Below, one piece after another: positions 56,497-62,795 of a stretch of 62,795 bases of DNA. The DNA is taken from contig CAZOYW010000015.1 of NCBI GenBank assembly GCA_964584165.1, forward strand, positions 1 to 62,795, written 5' to 3'. The DNA comes from CAZKCI01 sp964584165. GTDB lineage: Bacteria; Auribacterota; Erginobacteria; Erginobacterales; CAZKCI01. Within the stretch, counting starts at the first letter, position 1; each line of letters opens with the position of its first letter. The notes beneath the pieces are model-generated. The model ran no database searches and was not told the DNA's origin. It saw only the letters and a program-made list of their open reading frames with translations. A program made the translations under genes and the position numbers.

Positions 56497-58146
56497 TCAA
56501 CTAGTTGTTTCCCGGAACTCCCCGAACTCCTCCCTGAGGACGCCGCAGATCTCGCCGACGGTGGCGTAGGCCTTGACCGCCGCCAGGATCGCCGGCATCA
56601 GGTTCTCTTCCGTCCGGGCGGCCTCGCGGACTCGAGTCAGCGAATCCCGCGCCCGACCGCCGTCCCGCGCCGCCTTCAGGCGCTTCAGCTTCTCCTTCTG
56701 CTTCTCCTCGACGCCCTGGTCGGAGGCCGCCGGGCTCTCCCGCGCCGTCTCCTCTTCCCTCCGCAGGTTGACTCCGATCACCGCCTCCTCCCCGCTCTCC
56801 ACCTTCTGCTGGTGGCGGTAGGCGGATTTCCGGATCTCGCCCTGGACGAAGCCGGACTCGATCGCGGCGAGCATCCCGCCCATCCCCTCGATCCGCCGGA
56901 GATACTGCCCGGCCTCCTCCTCGATCCGGTCGGTGAGATTCTCCAGGTGGTAGGAACCGCCCAGCGGATCGACCGCGTCGGCGACGCCGGTCTCCCGGGC
57001 GATGATCTCCTGGGTGCGCAGGGCGATCTTCACCGCCTCCTCGCTCGGGAGCGAGATCGCCTCGTCCCAGGAGTTGGTGTGGAGGGACTGGGTCCCGCCC
57101 AGGACCGCGGCCAGTCCCTGGAGGGCGACCCGGACGATGTTGTTCCGGGGCTGCTGGTAGGTGAGGGTGACCCCGCCGGTCTGGGCGTGAAAGCGCAAGG
57201 CCAGCGATTTGGGGTCCTTCGCCCCGAACCGCTCGCGGACGATCCGCGCCCACATCCGCCGCGCCGCGCGGAACTTGGCGATCTCCTCGAAGAAGTCGTT
57301 GTGAACGGCGAAGAAGAAGGAAAGGCGGGGGGCGAAGGAGTCGACCGCGATGGAGCGTTTCAGGACGTGCTCCACGTAGGCGATCCCGTCGGCCAGGGTG
57401 AAGGCGACCTCCTGGACGGCGGTCGCCCCCGCCTCGCGGATGTGGTAGCCCGAGATCGAGATCGGGTTCCACTGGGGGAGATGGTTCGCGCAGTATTCGA
57501 TCAGGTCGACCACCAGGCGCAAGGAGGGGAGGGGCGGGAAGATGTAGGTCCCGCGGGCGACGTACTCCTTGAGGATGTCGTTCTGGACGGTACCCCCCAG
57601 GGCGGCGGCAGGGGCCCCGTTCTTCTCCGCCACCGCCTGGTACATGGCGAGGAGGATCGCGGCCGGGGAGTTGATCGTCATCGAGGTGGTAACCTTCTCC
57701 AGGGGGATCCCCCGGAAGAGCTCCTCCATGTCCTCGAGGGAGTCGATCGCCACCCCCACCCGCCCGACCTCGCCCAGGGCGAGGGGGTGGTCGGAGTCGT
57801 AGCCGATCTGGGTGGGGAGGTCGAAGGCGCAGGAGAGGCCGGTCTGCCCCTGCTCCAGGAGATAGCGGTAGCGGCGGTTCGACTCCGCGGCGTCGCCCAT
57901 CCCGGCGTACTGGCGCATCGTCCAGAGCCTTCCCCGGTACATCGTCGGCTGGACGCCGCGGGTGAAGGGGGGCTCGCCGGGGAAGCCGAGCTGCTTCAGG
58001 TAGTCGAGGCCGGAGGGGAGGGGGAGGGGGCCGATCTCGATCCCGGAGGCGGTGGAAAACGATTTTTGGCGGAGCCGCCCCTTGGCGAGGGCCCGGCCGA
58101 GGACCTGCTCCTCCCAGCGCCGCTGCTCGTCGCGGATCTCGGTCAT
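56497..58146 (-). CDS. mcmA1: Methylmalonyl-CoA mutase, catalytic large subunit
   Basis: A TIM-barrel subunit interconverting succinyl-CoA and methylmalonyl-CoA by radical chemistry. 549 residues. TMYRGRLWTMRQYAGMGDA is the substrate-binding signature near residue 87. LSCAFDLPTQIGYDSDHPLA, TSMTINSPAAILLAMY and ISISGYHIREAGATAVQE follow. It lacks the C-terminal B12 domain, supplied by the gene downstream. The reading frame is intact. The cluster with mce and meaB supports succinate/propionate interconversion. Confidence 0.95.
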   Translation of the reverse strand: MTEIRDEQRRWEEQVLGRALAKGRLRQKSFSTASGIEIGPLPLPSGLDYLKQLGFPGEPPFTRGVQPTMYRGRLWTMRQYAGMGDAAESNRRYRYLLEQGQTGLSCAFDLPTQIGYDSDHPLALGEVGRVGVAIDSLEDMEELFRGIPLEKVTTSMTINSPAAILLAMYQAVAEKNGAPAAALGGTVQNDILKEYVARGTYIFPPLPSLRLVVDLIEYCANHLPQWNPISISGYHIREAGATAVQEVAFTLADGIAYVEHVLKRSIAVDSFAPRLSFFFAVHNDFFEEIAKFRAARRMWARIVRERFGAKDPKSLALRFHAQTGGVTLTYQQPRNNIVRVALQGLAAVLGGTQSLHTNSWDEAISLPSEEAVKIALRTQEIIARETGVADAVDPLGGSYHLENLTDRIEEEAGQYLRRIEGMGGMLAAIESGFVQGEIRKSAYRHQQKVESGEEAVIGVNLRREEETARESPAASDQGVEEKQKEKLKRLKAARDGGRARDSLTRVREAARTEENLMPAILAAVKAYATVGEICGVLREEFGEFRETTS

Positions 58147-58195
58147 TCGGCACCACTGAGGAACAACGACTTACGACCGGCTGTCTCTGCTCTGC

Positions 58196-58256
58196 CGTGG
58201 GAGCGACATTCCTGTCGCGAGCCGGTCTGGATCGGGGCGAGACGCCCCTCCCACAA
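58196..58256. repeat. Dispersed repeat, family A
   Basis: GTGGGAGCGACATTCCTGTCGCGAGC then ATCGGGGCGAGACGCCCCTCCCAC between the CoA-transferase and the mutase. Confidence 0.85.
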
Positions 58257-58262
58257 ATACCG

Positions 58263-59453
58263 CTATATCGCCTTGCCCCGGCGCAGCTCTGCGATCTCGC
58301 CGGGAGCGTATCCCAGTCCGGCGAGGACCTCGTCGGTGTGCTGGCCCAGGAGCGGCGGCGCGGTGGTGATCCGTCCCGCGCTCTCCGAGAGCTTGACCGG
58401 GATCCCCGAGAGCTTGAGCTTCCCGATCGAGGGATGGTCGACCTCCACCACCATCTCCCGGGCCCGGATTTGGGGCAGGTTGAGGACCGCTTCGAGGTCG
58501 AGGATCGGACCGGCCGGGATCTCCGCCCGCTCCAGCGCCGCGAGCCACTCCGCGGTCGTTCTGGTCTTGACGATCTCGTTCAGGATCGGGAAGAGGGCGT
58601 CGTGGTTCTCCACCCGCTTCGGGTTGGTCAGGAAGCGGGGGTCGCTTTTCAGCTCCGGGCGCCCGATCAGGTCGCAGAAAGACTGCCAGAGCTTGTCGTT
58701 GCCCACGGCGATGTTGACATAGCCGTCGGAGGCGGTGAAGGTCTCGTAGGGGCAGATCGACGGGTGGCGGTTCCCCCGGCGGACCGGGGCCTTCCCGGTG
58801 GCGAAGTAGTTCTGGGCCTGGTGGGTGAGGACCGAGACCACGGAGTCGAGCATGGAGATGTCGACCCGCTGGCCTTGGCCCGTCCTCTCCCGGTGGAAGA
58901 GGGCGAGGAGGATCCCCTGGAAGGCGTAGATCCCGGCCAGGATGTCGGAGATGGAGGCGCCCACCTTGCCGGGCATCTCTCCCGCCGGGCCGGTGATCGA
59001 CATCAGGCCGCCCATCCCCTGGATCATCAGGTCGTAGCCCGGCTTGAGCCGGTCGGGCCCGGTCGCCCCGAACCCGGAGACCGAGGCGTAGACCACGCGG
59101 GGGTTGAAGGCTTTGACCGCCTCGTAGCCGATTCCGAGCTTGTCGGCCACGCCGGGGCGGAAGTTCTCCAGGATGACGTCGGCCTTTTCGGCCAGGCGGC
59201 GGACGATCTCCTTACCCTTTTCGGACTTCATGTCCACCGTGATCGACTTCTTCCCCCGGTTGATGGAGAGGAAGTAGGCGGACTCGCCCTGGACGAAGGG
59301 GGGGCCGAAGGCCCGGGTGTCGTCGCCCTTGCCCGGCTGCTCGACCTTGACCACCTCGGCGCCGTGGTCGGCCAAGAGCATCGAACAGTAGGGGCCCGCG
59401 AGGACGCGGGAGAGGTCCAGGACGCGGATACCGGTCAGCGATGGCAGCATCAT
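58263..59453 (-). CDS. Family III CoA-transferase (CaiB/BaiF)
   Basis: Moves CoA between organic acids. 396 residues. LTGIRVLDLSRVLAGPYCSMLLAD is cut here for length: the N-terminal signature is LDLSRVLAGPYCSMLLADHG. FLSINRGKKSITVD and NFRPGVADKLGIGYEAV follow. QRVDISMLDS contains the expected catalytic aspartate, with GYVNIAVGND further on. It could be a succinyl-CoA-dependent transferase, since it lies next to the mutase, but the substrate is not readable from sequence. It starts at MM (59453 or 59450), within family E repeat words. Confidence 0.9.
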   Translation of the reverse strand: MMLPSLTGIRVLDLSRVLAGPYCSMLLADHGAEVVKVEQPGKGDDTRAFGPPFVQGESAYFLSINRGKKSITVDMKSEKGKEIVRRLAEKADVILENFRPGVADKLGIGYEAVKAFNPRVVYASVSGFGATGPDRLKPGYDLMIQGMGGLMSITGPAGEMPGKVGASISDILAGIYAFQGILLALFHRERTGQGQRVDISMLDSVVSVLTHQAQNYFATGKAPVRRGNRHPSICPYETFTASDGYVNIAVGNDKLWQSFCDLIGRPELKSDPRFLTNPKRVENHDALFPILNEIVKTRTTAEWLAALERAEIPAGPILDLEAVLNLPQIRAREMVVEVDHPSIGKLKLSGIPVKLSESAGRITTAPPLLGQHTDEVLAGLGYAPGEIAELRRGKAI

Positions 59454-59506
59454 AAAGTTACTATAGAGGTTACTAAGGGTTACTAAAACGGTTACTAAAG
59501 GTTACT
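59452..59506. repeat. Dispersed repeat, family E, downstream side of the four-helix-bundle gene
   Basis: AGTTACTATAGAGGTTACTAAGGGTTACTAAAACGGTTACTAAAGGTTACTTTC: five TTACTA-type words in 50 bases. The TAA of the four-helix gene (59504-59502) is part of the last word. Confidence 0.85.
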
Positions 59507-59894
59507 TTCGGAAGCGCGATTTCCAGGTTCCATCCCGGCTCATCCGGATCAGGGCATCCAAATAGCGGTCTATCTGATACTTGGTTTCCGGAAACAATCT
59601 TTTCAGTGTCTTATAATCATCGTCTCCGATCAGATTATCCTCATGGCAATCATCGACATCGCCCTCCACTTCGTCAAGCGATCCCCGGCTGATTTTAATC
59701 GAATGGGAAAACTCGCCGGCGGTGTCTTTGCTATATCCTTCGCGGATATTCTGCTTGGCGCTTCGCGCCGCATCCCGCATCTGGCTGACTAACTTATACG
59801 ATCCCTTGGGGAGATATTCGGTGATCCGATAGATGATTCGCCTGATCTCGCAGATATTTTGATAGAACTTCAGTTTTTCATACGCCTGTCCCAT
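59502..59894 (-). CDS. Four helix bundle protein (23S rRNA intervening-sequence/S23 family)
   Basis: 130 residues from MGQAYEKLKFYQNICEIRRI (ATG 59894, chosen because AAGGG lies 9 bases upstream; a start at 59915 adds seven residues). Family features: SQMRDAARSAKQNIREGYSK, then SRGSLDEVEGDVDDCHEDN and ALIRMSRDGTWKSR, all helical. Such proteins were first found in insertions of 23S rRNA genes and also occur as free-standing, often multicopy genes; the function is unknown. It is less GC-rich than its neighbours and has GGTTACTAAA repeats on both sides, suggesting a mobile cassette. Confidence 0.88.
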   Translation of the reverse strand: MGQAYEKLKFYQNICEIRRIIYRITEYLPKGSYKLVSQMRDAARSAKQNIREGYSKDTAGEFSHSIKISRGSLDEVEGDVDDCHEDNLIGDDDYKTLKRLFPETKYQIDRYLDALIRMSRDGTWKSRFRK

Positions 59895-59912
59895 GGCGTA
59901 TTGCCCTTTTTG

Positions 59913-59956
59913 CAACCTTTAGTAACCTGTTTAGTAACCTTTAGTAACCTTTCTGA
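59913..59956. repeat. Dispersed repeat, family E, upstream side of the four-helix-bundle gene
   Basis: ACCTTTAGTAACCTGTTTAGTAACCTTTAGTAACCTTTC: three or four AGTAACC words. The last supplies the isocitrate dehydrogenase TAA (59943-59941). Confidence 0.85.
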
Positions 59957-61152
59957 TACCCCTCCCATTTCTCCTTCAGCCCTTCGCTGGCCAGCGTCTC
60001 CATCAAGTAATCTGAGATCTCCTTCGCCGTCGCCCCGCCTTTTCGCCCGGTGACGGCGATCTTCTTCTCGAACTGGCCGCAGACGTCGAGGGCCATCTCG
60101 AGTCGGGCGGCCCGGTCCGCCATCCCGATCTGCTTCAGGAGGAGGGCTCCGGCCCGGATCATGCTGAAGGGATCGGCGTACTCGGCCCGCCCCTCCTTGA
60201 CCATCCGGGGCGCGCTCCCATGGATCGCCTCGAACATGGCGTAGGACCAGCCGATGTTGGCGGACCCGGCCGTCCCCACCCCGCCCTGGAACTGGGCCGC
60301 CTCGTCGGTCAGGATGTCGCCGTAGAGGTTGGGGAGGACGACTACCTTGAAGTCGCGCCGCCGCGCCGGGTCGATCAGCTTCGCGGTCATGATGTCGATG
60401 TACCAGTCGTCGCACTCGATCCCGGGATATTCGGTGGCGGTCTTGTAGAAGACGTCGAGGAAGAGCCCGTCGGTGGCCTTGATCACGTTGGCCTTGGTCA
60501 CCGCGGTCACCCGGCCGATCCCATTCTTCCGGGCGTACTCGAAGGCGAGCCGGATGATCCGCTCACAGCCCGGGCGGGTGGCGACGGTGAAGTCGAAGGC
60601 GAGGTCCTTTCCGGCCTGGTAGCCGGAGGAGCCGAGGATGTAAGCCCCCTCGGTGTTCTCCCGGAAGAAGGTCCAGTCGATCCCCTCGGCCGGGACGCGG
60701 ACCGGACGGACGTTGGCGAAGAGGTCCAGCGCCCGGCGCAGGGCCACGTTGGCCGACTCGAGGTTCGGCCAGCCGTCCCCCTCGCGGGGGGTGGTGGTCG
60801 GCCCCTTCAGGATGAGCGGGCAGGCGGAGATCTCCTGGAGGACGTCGTCGGGGATCGCCTTCCGGGCCCGGGCCCGGTTCTCGATCGTCAGCCCCTCCAC
60901 GGTCTTGAAGACGATCGCCCCCCGCTCGATCTCGGGCCGGAGGAGGAACTCCAGGACCCGCCGGGCCTCCCGGGAGATCACCGGGCCGATCCCGTCGCCG
61001 CCGGCCACGGCCACGACCAGGGGTTTGAGCTTCGCGTAGTCGATCCACTTCCCGCCGGCGCGGAGCTTCTCCGCCCGGGCGATCTGCCCGGCGACGATCT
61101 TCTCGAAGTGCCGCCCGGCCTGGCGGGTGGCGCTGGCCTCAGCTTTCTTCAT
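59941..61152 (-). CDS. icd: Isocitrate/isopropylmalate-family dehydrogenase, probably isocitrate dehydrogenase
   Basis: A beta-decarboxylating dehydrogenase, 403 residues. VVAVAGGDGIGPVISREARR is the N-terminal signature. GPTTTPREGDGWPNLESANVALRR holds the substrate loop SxNxALRR (cut here: SANVALRRALDLFANVRPVR). DIMTAKLIDPARRRDFKVVV and NLYGDILTDEAAQFQGGVGT supply metal-binding Asp residues. At the cofactor loop (HGSAPRMVKEGRAEYADP) it has Arg-Met in place of the E. coli Lys344-Tyr345, so NADP use is uncertain. Its start overlaps the citrate-synthase-like gene by 14 bases, supporting isocitrate as substrate. Confidence 0.85.
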   Translation of the reverse strand: MKKAEASATRQAGRHFEKIVAGQIARAEKLRAGGKWIDYAKLKPLVVAVAGGDGIGPVISREARRVLEFLLRPEIERGAIVFKTVEGLTIENRARARKAIPDDVLQEISACPLILKGPTTTPREGDGWPNLESANVALRRALDLFANVRPVRVPAEGIDWTFFRENTEGAYILGSSGYQAGKDLAFDFTVATRPGCERIIRLAFEYARKNGIGRVTAVTKANVIKATDGLFLDVFYKTATEYPGIECDDWYIDIMTAKLIDPARRRDFKVVVLPNLYGDILTDEAAQFQGGVGTAGSANIGWSYAMFEAIHGSAPRMVKEGRAEYADPFSMIRAGALLLKQIGMADRAARLEMALDVCGQFEKKIAVTGRKGGATAKEISDYLMETLASEGLKEKWEGYQKGY

Positions 61153-62795
61153 ATTTCAGGTCCTGGGTTTCCAGCTTGGCCGCGTCCTCGAAGCGGATGT
61201 CCGCCCCCAGGACGCCGACGATCTCGTCCCGGGCGCTGCGGATGGGGGCGGAGGCGGTGATGCAGAGGGAGCCGTCGATCCGGGAGATGTAGAAGTCGGT
61301 GAGGTGGGCCTGGCCGTCCTTCATCGGCCGGGTGAACCAGGAGCGGTCGGAGAAGTCGAAGTCTCGGTCGAAGGCCCGGTCGTACTTCGCCTTCTCGTAG
61401 GGGTGGGCGACGTTCCGGGTGATCTTCTTGCCCGTAGTGTCCACCACGTAGAGGAATTTCAGGAAGGGGTCCTTGACGATGTACTTCTCCAGGACCGGCT
61501 CCTGGCGGGGCGGCTCCATCGACCGGATCTCCCGGTTGGTCACCATCTTCCGCACCAGGTCGAGGGCGATCTTCTCCACCCGGTCCTTGATCAGGTCGAA
61601 GTCGGACTTGAAGAGATGGGGGAGGTGCTTGCGGACCTGGTACATCATCTCCTCGGAGGAGATGGAGGTGGTCCGGCCGGACTGGAACTGCTCCTCCACC
61701 CAGTCGCGGATATTGACCACGCCGGGGTGGTTCTTGTCGAGCTCGTCGGTCTTGAGCTCGGTCTGGGTCTGGAGCCAGTAGAGGATCCCCGCGATCCCGG
61801 ACTTGTCGGTGACCGAGATCGAGGGCGGACGCTTCAGGATCGTCTTGGTGTCGAAGATGTTGTAGATCTCCTCGTTCTTGATCGCCCCGTCGGCGTGGAT
61901 CCCGGCGCTGGTGATGTTGAAGTCGCGCCCGACGAAGGGGGTGTTGGGGGGGATCTTATGATGGATCTCCTTCTGGAAGTAGTCGGCGAGCTCCGTGATC
62001 GCCGTGAGATCCATCCCGTTGGGAGACCCGGTGAGCTCGGAGTAGGCGATGCAGGCCCCCTCGATCGGGGGGTTTCCCGTCCGCTCGCCGAAGCCCAAGA
62101 CGGTGGCGTTCAGGGCGGCGCAGCCGTAGAGCCAGGCGGCGATCCCGTTGGCGGTGACCAGGTGGAAGTCGTTGTGGCCGTGCCACTCCAGGCAGTCCTT
62201 GGGGACCCCCGCCTCCTTGGTCAGGGCCCGCACCAGCTTCGGGACGGAGCGGGGGAGGGCCGCCTCCGCCCAGGGGATGCCGTAGCCCATGGTGTCGCAG
62301 AGGCGGATCTTGATCCGGGCTTTGGCCTCGCGGGAGAGGCTCATCAGGGCTTGGGCGAAGGGGACGATGAAGCCGTAGATGTCGGCCCGGGTGATGTCCT
62401 CGAGGTGGCAGCGGGGGGTGATCCCGGCCTCGAGCGCGGTCTTGACCAGGGCGAGGTATTTCTCCAGGGCCTGCTCCCGGGTGAGGTGGAGCTTCAGGAA
62501 GATGTGGTAGTCGGAGGCCGAGGTGAGGATCCCCGTCTCCTTGAGCCCCATCTCCTTGACCAGCTGGAAGTCCTTGGCCACCGCCCGGATCCAGCCGGTG
62601 ACCTCGGGGAAGGCATAGCCCCGCTCCCGGCAGAGGCGGACCGCCTCCTTGTCCTTCTCGGTGTAGAGGAAGAACTCGCACTGGCGGATGACCCCGTGGG
62701 GGCCGCCGAGCTTGTGGAGGAGGTCGTAGATGGCGACGATCTGCTCCGGTGTGTAGGGCGGGCGGGCCTGCTGGCCGTCCCGGAAGGTCGTGTCG
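61139..62795 (-). CDS. Re-citrate-synthase-like HMGL-family enzyme with a C-terminal Cache-like sensor domain (N-terminus off the right edge)
   Basis: About 551 residues are visible. The first residues, DTTFRDGQQARPPYTPEQIV, are the start of a DRE-TIM (HMGL-like) barrel. EWHGHNDFHLVTANG carries the metal-binding HxH, and LGFGERTGNPPIEG is typical of citrate/homocitrate synthases of the Re type. LeuA-like helices follow. From about residue 430 (KDPFLKFLYVVDTTGKKITR, then FSDRSWFTRPMKDG and FYISRIDGSLCITASAPI) it resembles a PDC/Cache ligand-binding domain, normally extracytoplasmic in receptors. The overlap with isocitrate dehydrogenase supports citrate synthesis. Only a few N-terminal residues are missing. 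Confidence 0.8.
   Translation of the reverse strand, partial: DTTFRDGQQARPPYTPEQIVAIYDLLHKLGGPHGVIRQCEFFLYTEKDKEAVRLCRERGYAFPEVTGWIRAVAKDFQLVKEMGLKETGILTSASDYHIFLKLHLTREQALEKYLALVKTALEAGITPRCHLEDITRADIYGFIVPFAQALMSLSREAKARIKIRLCDTMGYGIPWAEAALPRSVPKLVRALTKEAGVPKDCLEWHGHNDFHLVTANGIAAWLYGCAALNATVLGFGERTGNPPIEGACIAYSELTGSPNGMDLTAITELADYFQKEIHHKIPPNTPFVGRDFNITSAGIHADGAIKNEEIYNIFDTKTILKRPPSISVTDKSGIAGILYWLQTQTELKTDELDKNHPGVVNIRDWVEEQFQSGRTTSISSEEMMYQVRKHLPHLFKSDFDLIKDRVEKIALDLVRKMVTNREIRSMEPPRQEPVLEKYIVKDPFLKFLYVVDTTGKKITRNVAHPYEKAKYDRAFDRDFDFSDRSWFTRPMKDGQAHLTDFYISRIDGSLCITASAPIRSARDEIVGVLGADIRFEDAAKLETQDLKYEES

Overview
This is one 62.8 kb scaffold window from a GC-rich bacterial chromosome (three 100-base N gaps, so probably a metagenome or draft assembly). 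It covers the replication origin. I could not fix the taxon from sequence alone. The large SRP RNA with an Alu domain, the Na+-type V-ATPase, the Hdr genes, the methylmalonyl-CoA genes and the gyrase QRDR type suggest an anaerobic, uncultured lineage, possibly near the PVC/Omnitrophica-like candidate phyla (inference).

Layout. From 1 to 14.3 kb, on the minus strand, lie an edge-truncated enolase, rsmI, a two-gene unit (AAA_14/DUF4143 ATPase plus a GT39-like membrane glycosyltransferase) and a complete V-type ATPase operon. The operon order F-I-K-E-C-G-A-B-D matches Enterococcus hirae ntp; subunit B carries a frameshifting deletion. From 14.4 to 20.2 kb, also minus, is the classic origin flank parB-parA-(parS)-mnmE-yidC-yidD-rnpA-rpmH. 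The origin (DnaA-box cluster plus AT-rich inverted repeat) is at about 20.4-20.74 kb, with no dnaA or recF beside it. From 20.8 to 40.9 kb, on the plus strand, run dnaN, a DUF721 gene, gyrB, gyrA, archease, rtcB, serS, a cluster of all four serine tRNAs and tRNA-Arg(ACG) interleaved with protein genes (including tadA and an XPF/ERCC4-type nuclease), SRP RNA, dnaX, ybaB and recR. From 41 to 62.8 kb, on the minus strand, is central anaerobic metabolism. It includes two HdrA-type flavoproteins (one a 1492-residue fusion), HdrB, HdrC, split class I fumarase, L-aspartate oxidase, malic enzyme, methylmalonyl-CoA epimerase, MeaB, both mutase subunits, a family III CoA-transferase, isocitrate dehydrogenase and an edge-truncated Re-citrate-synthase-like enzyme fused to a Cache-like sensor domain.

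How the genes work together. The origin block supplies replication (dnaN, gyrase, dnaX, recR), segregation (parABS), membrane insertion (yidC, SRP RNA) and tRNA function (serS with its tRNAs, tadA with its substrate tRNA-Arg, mnmE, rnpA). The right-hand block links citrate synthesis, isocitrate oxidation, malate decarboxylation, fumarate/malate interconversion and the succinate-propionate branch to an Hdr-type electron-transfer module. The V-ATPase would couple ATP to Na+.

The most unusual feature is a system of gene-boundary hairpins between about 11.7 and 37.9 kb: 12-22 bp stems, mostly perfect and mutually unrelated in sequence. They abut the first base of tRNA and SRP RNA genes, or the ATG of protein genes, and hold several stop codons. 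Most of those upstream of RNA genes share a leading motif, GAGCAATYTAAAATA. Outside that zone the gaps between genes are filled by several families of short interspersed palindromic repeats. Two have entered reading frames in frame, and several supply the stop codon of the neighbouring gene.
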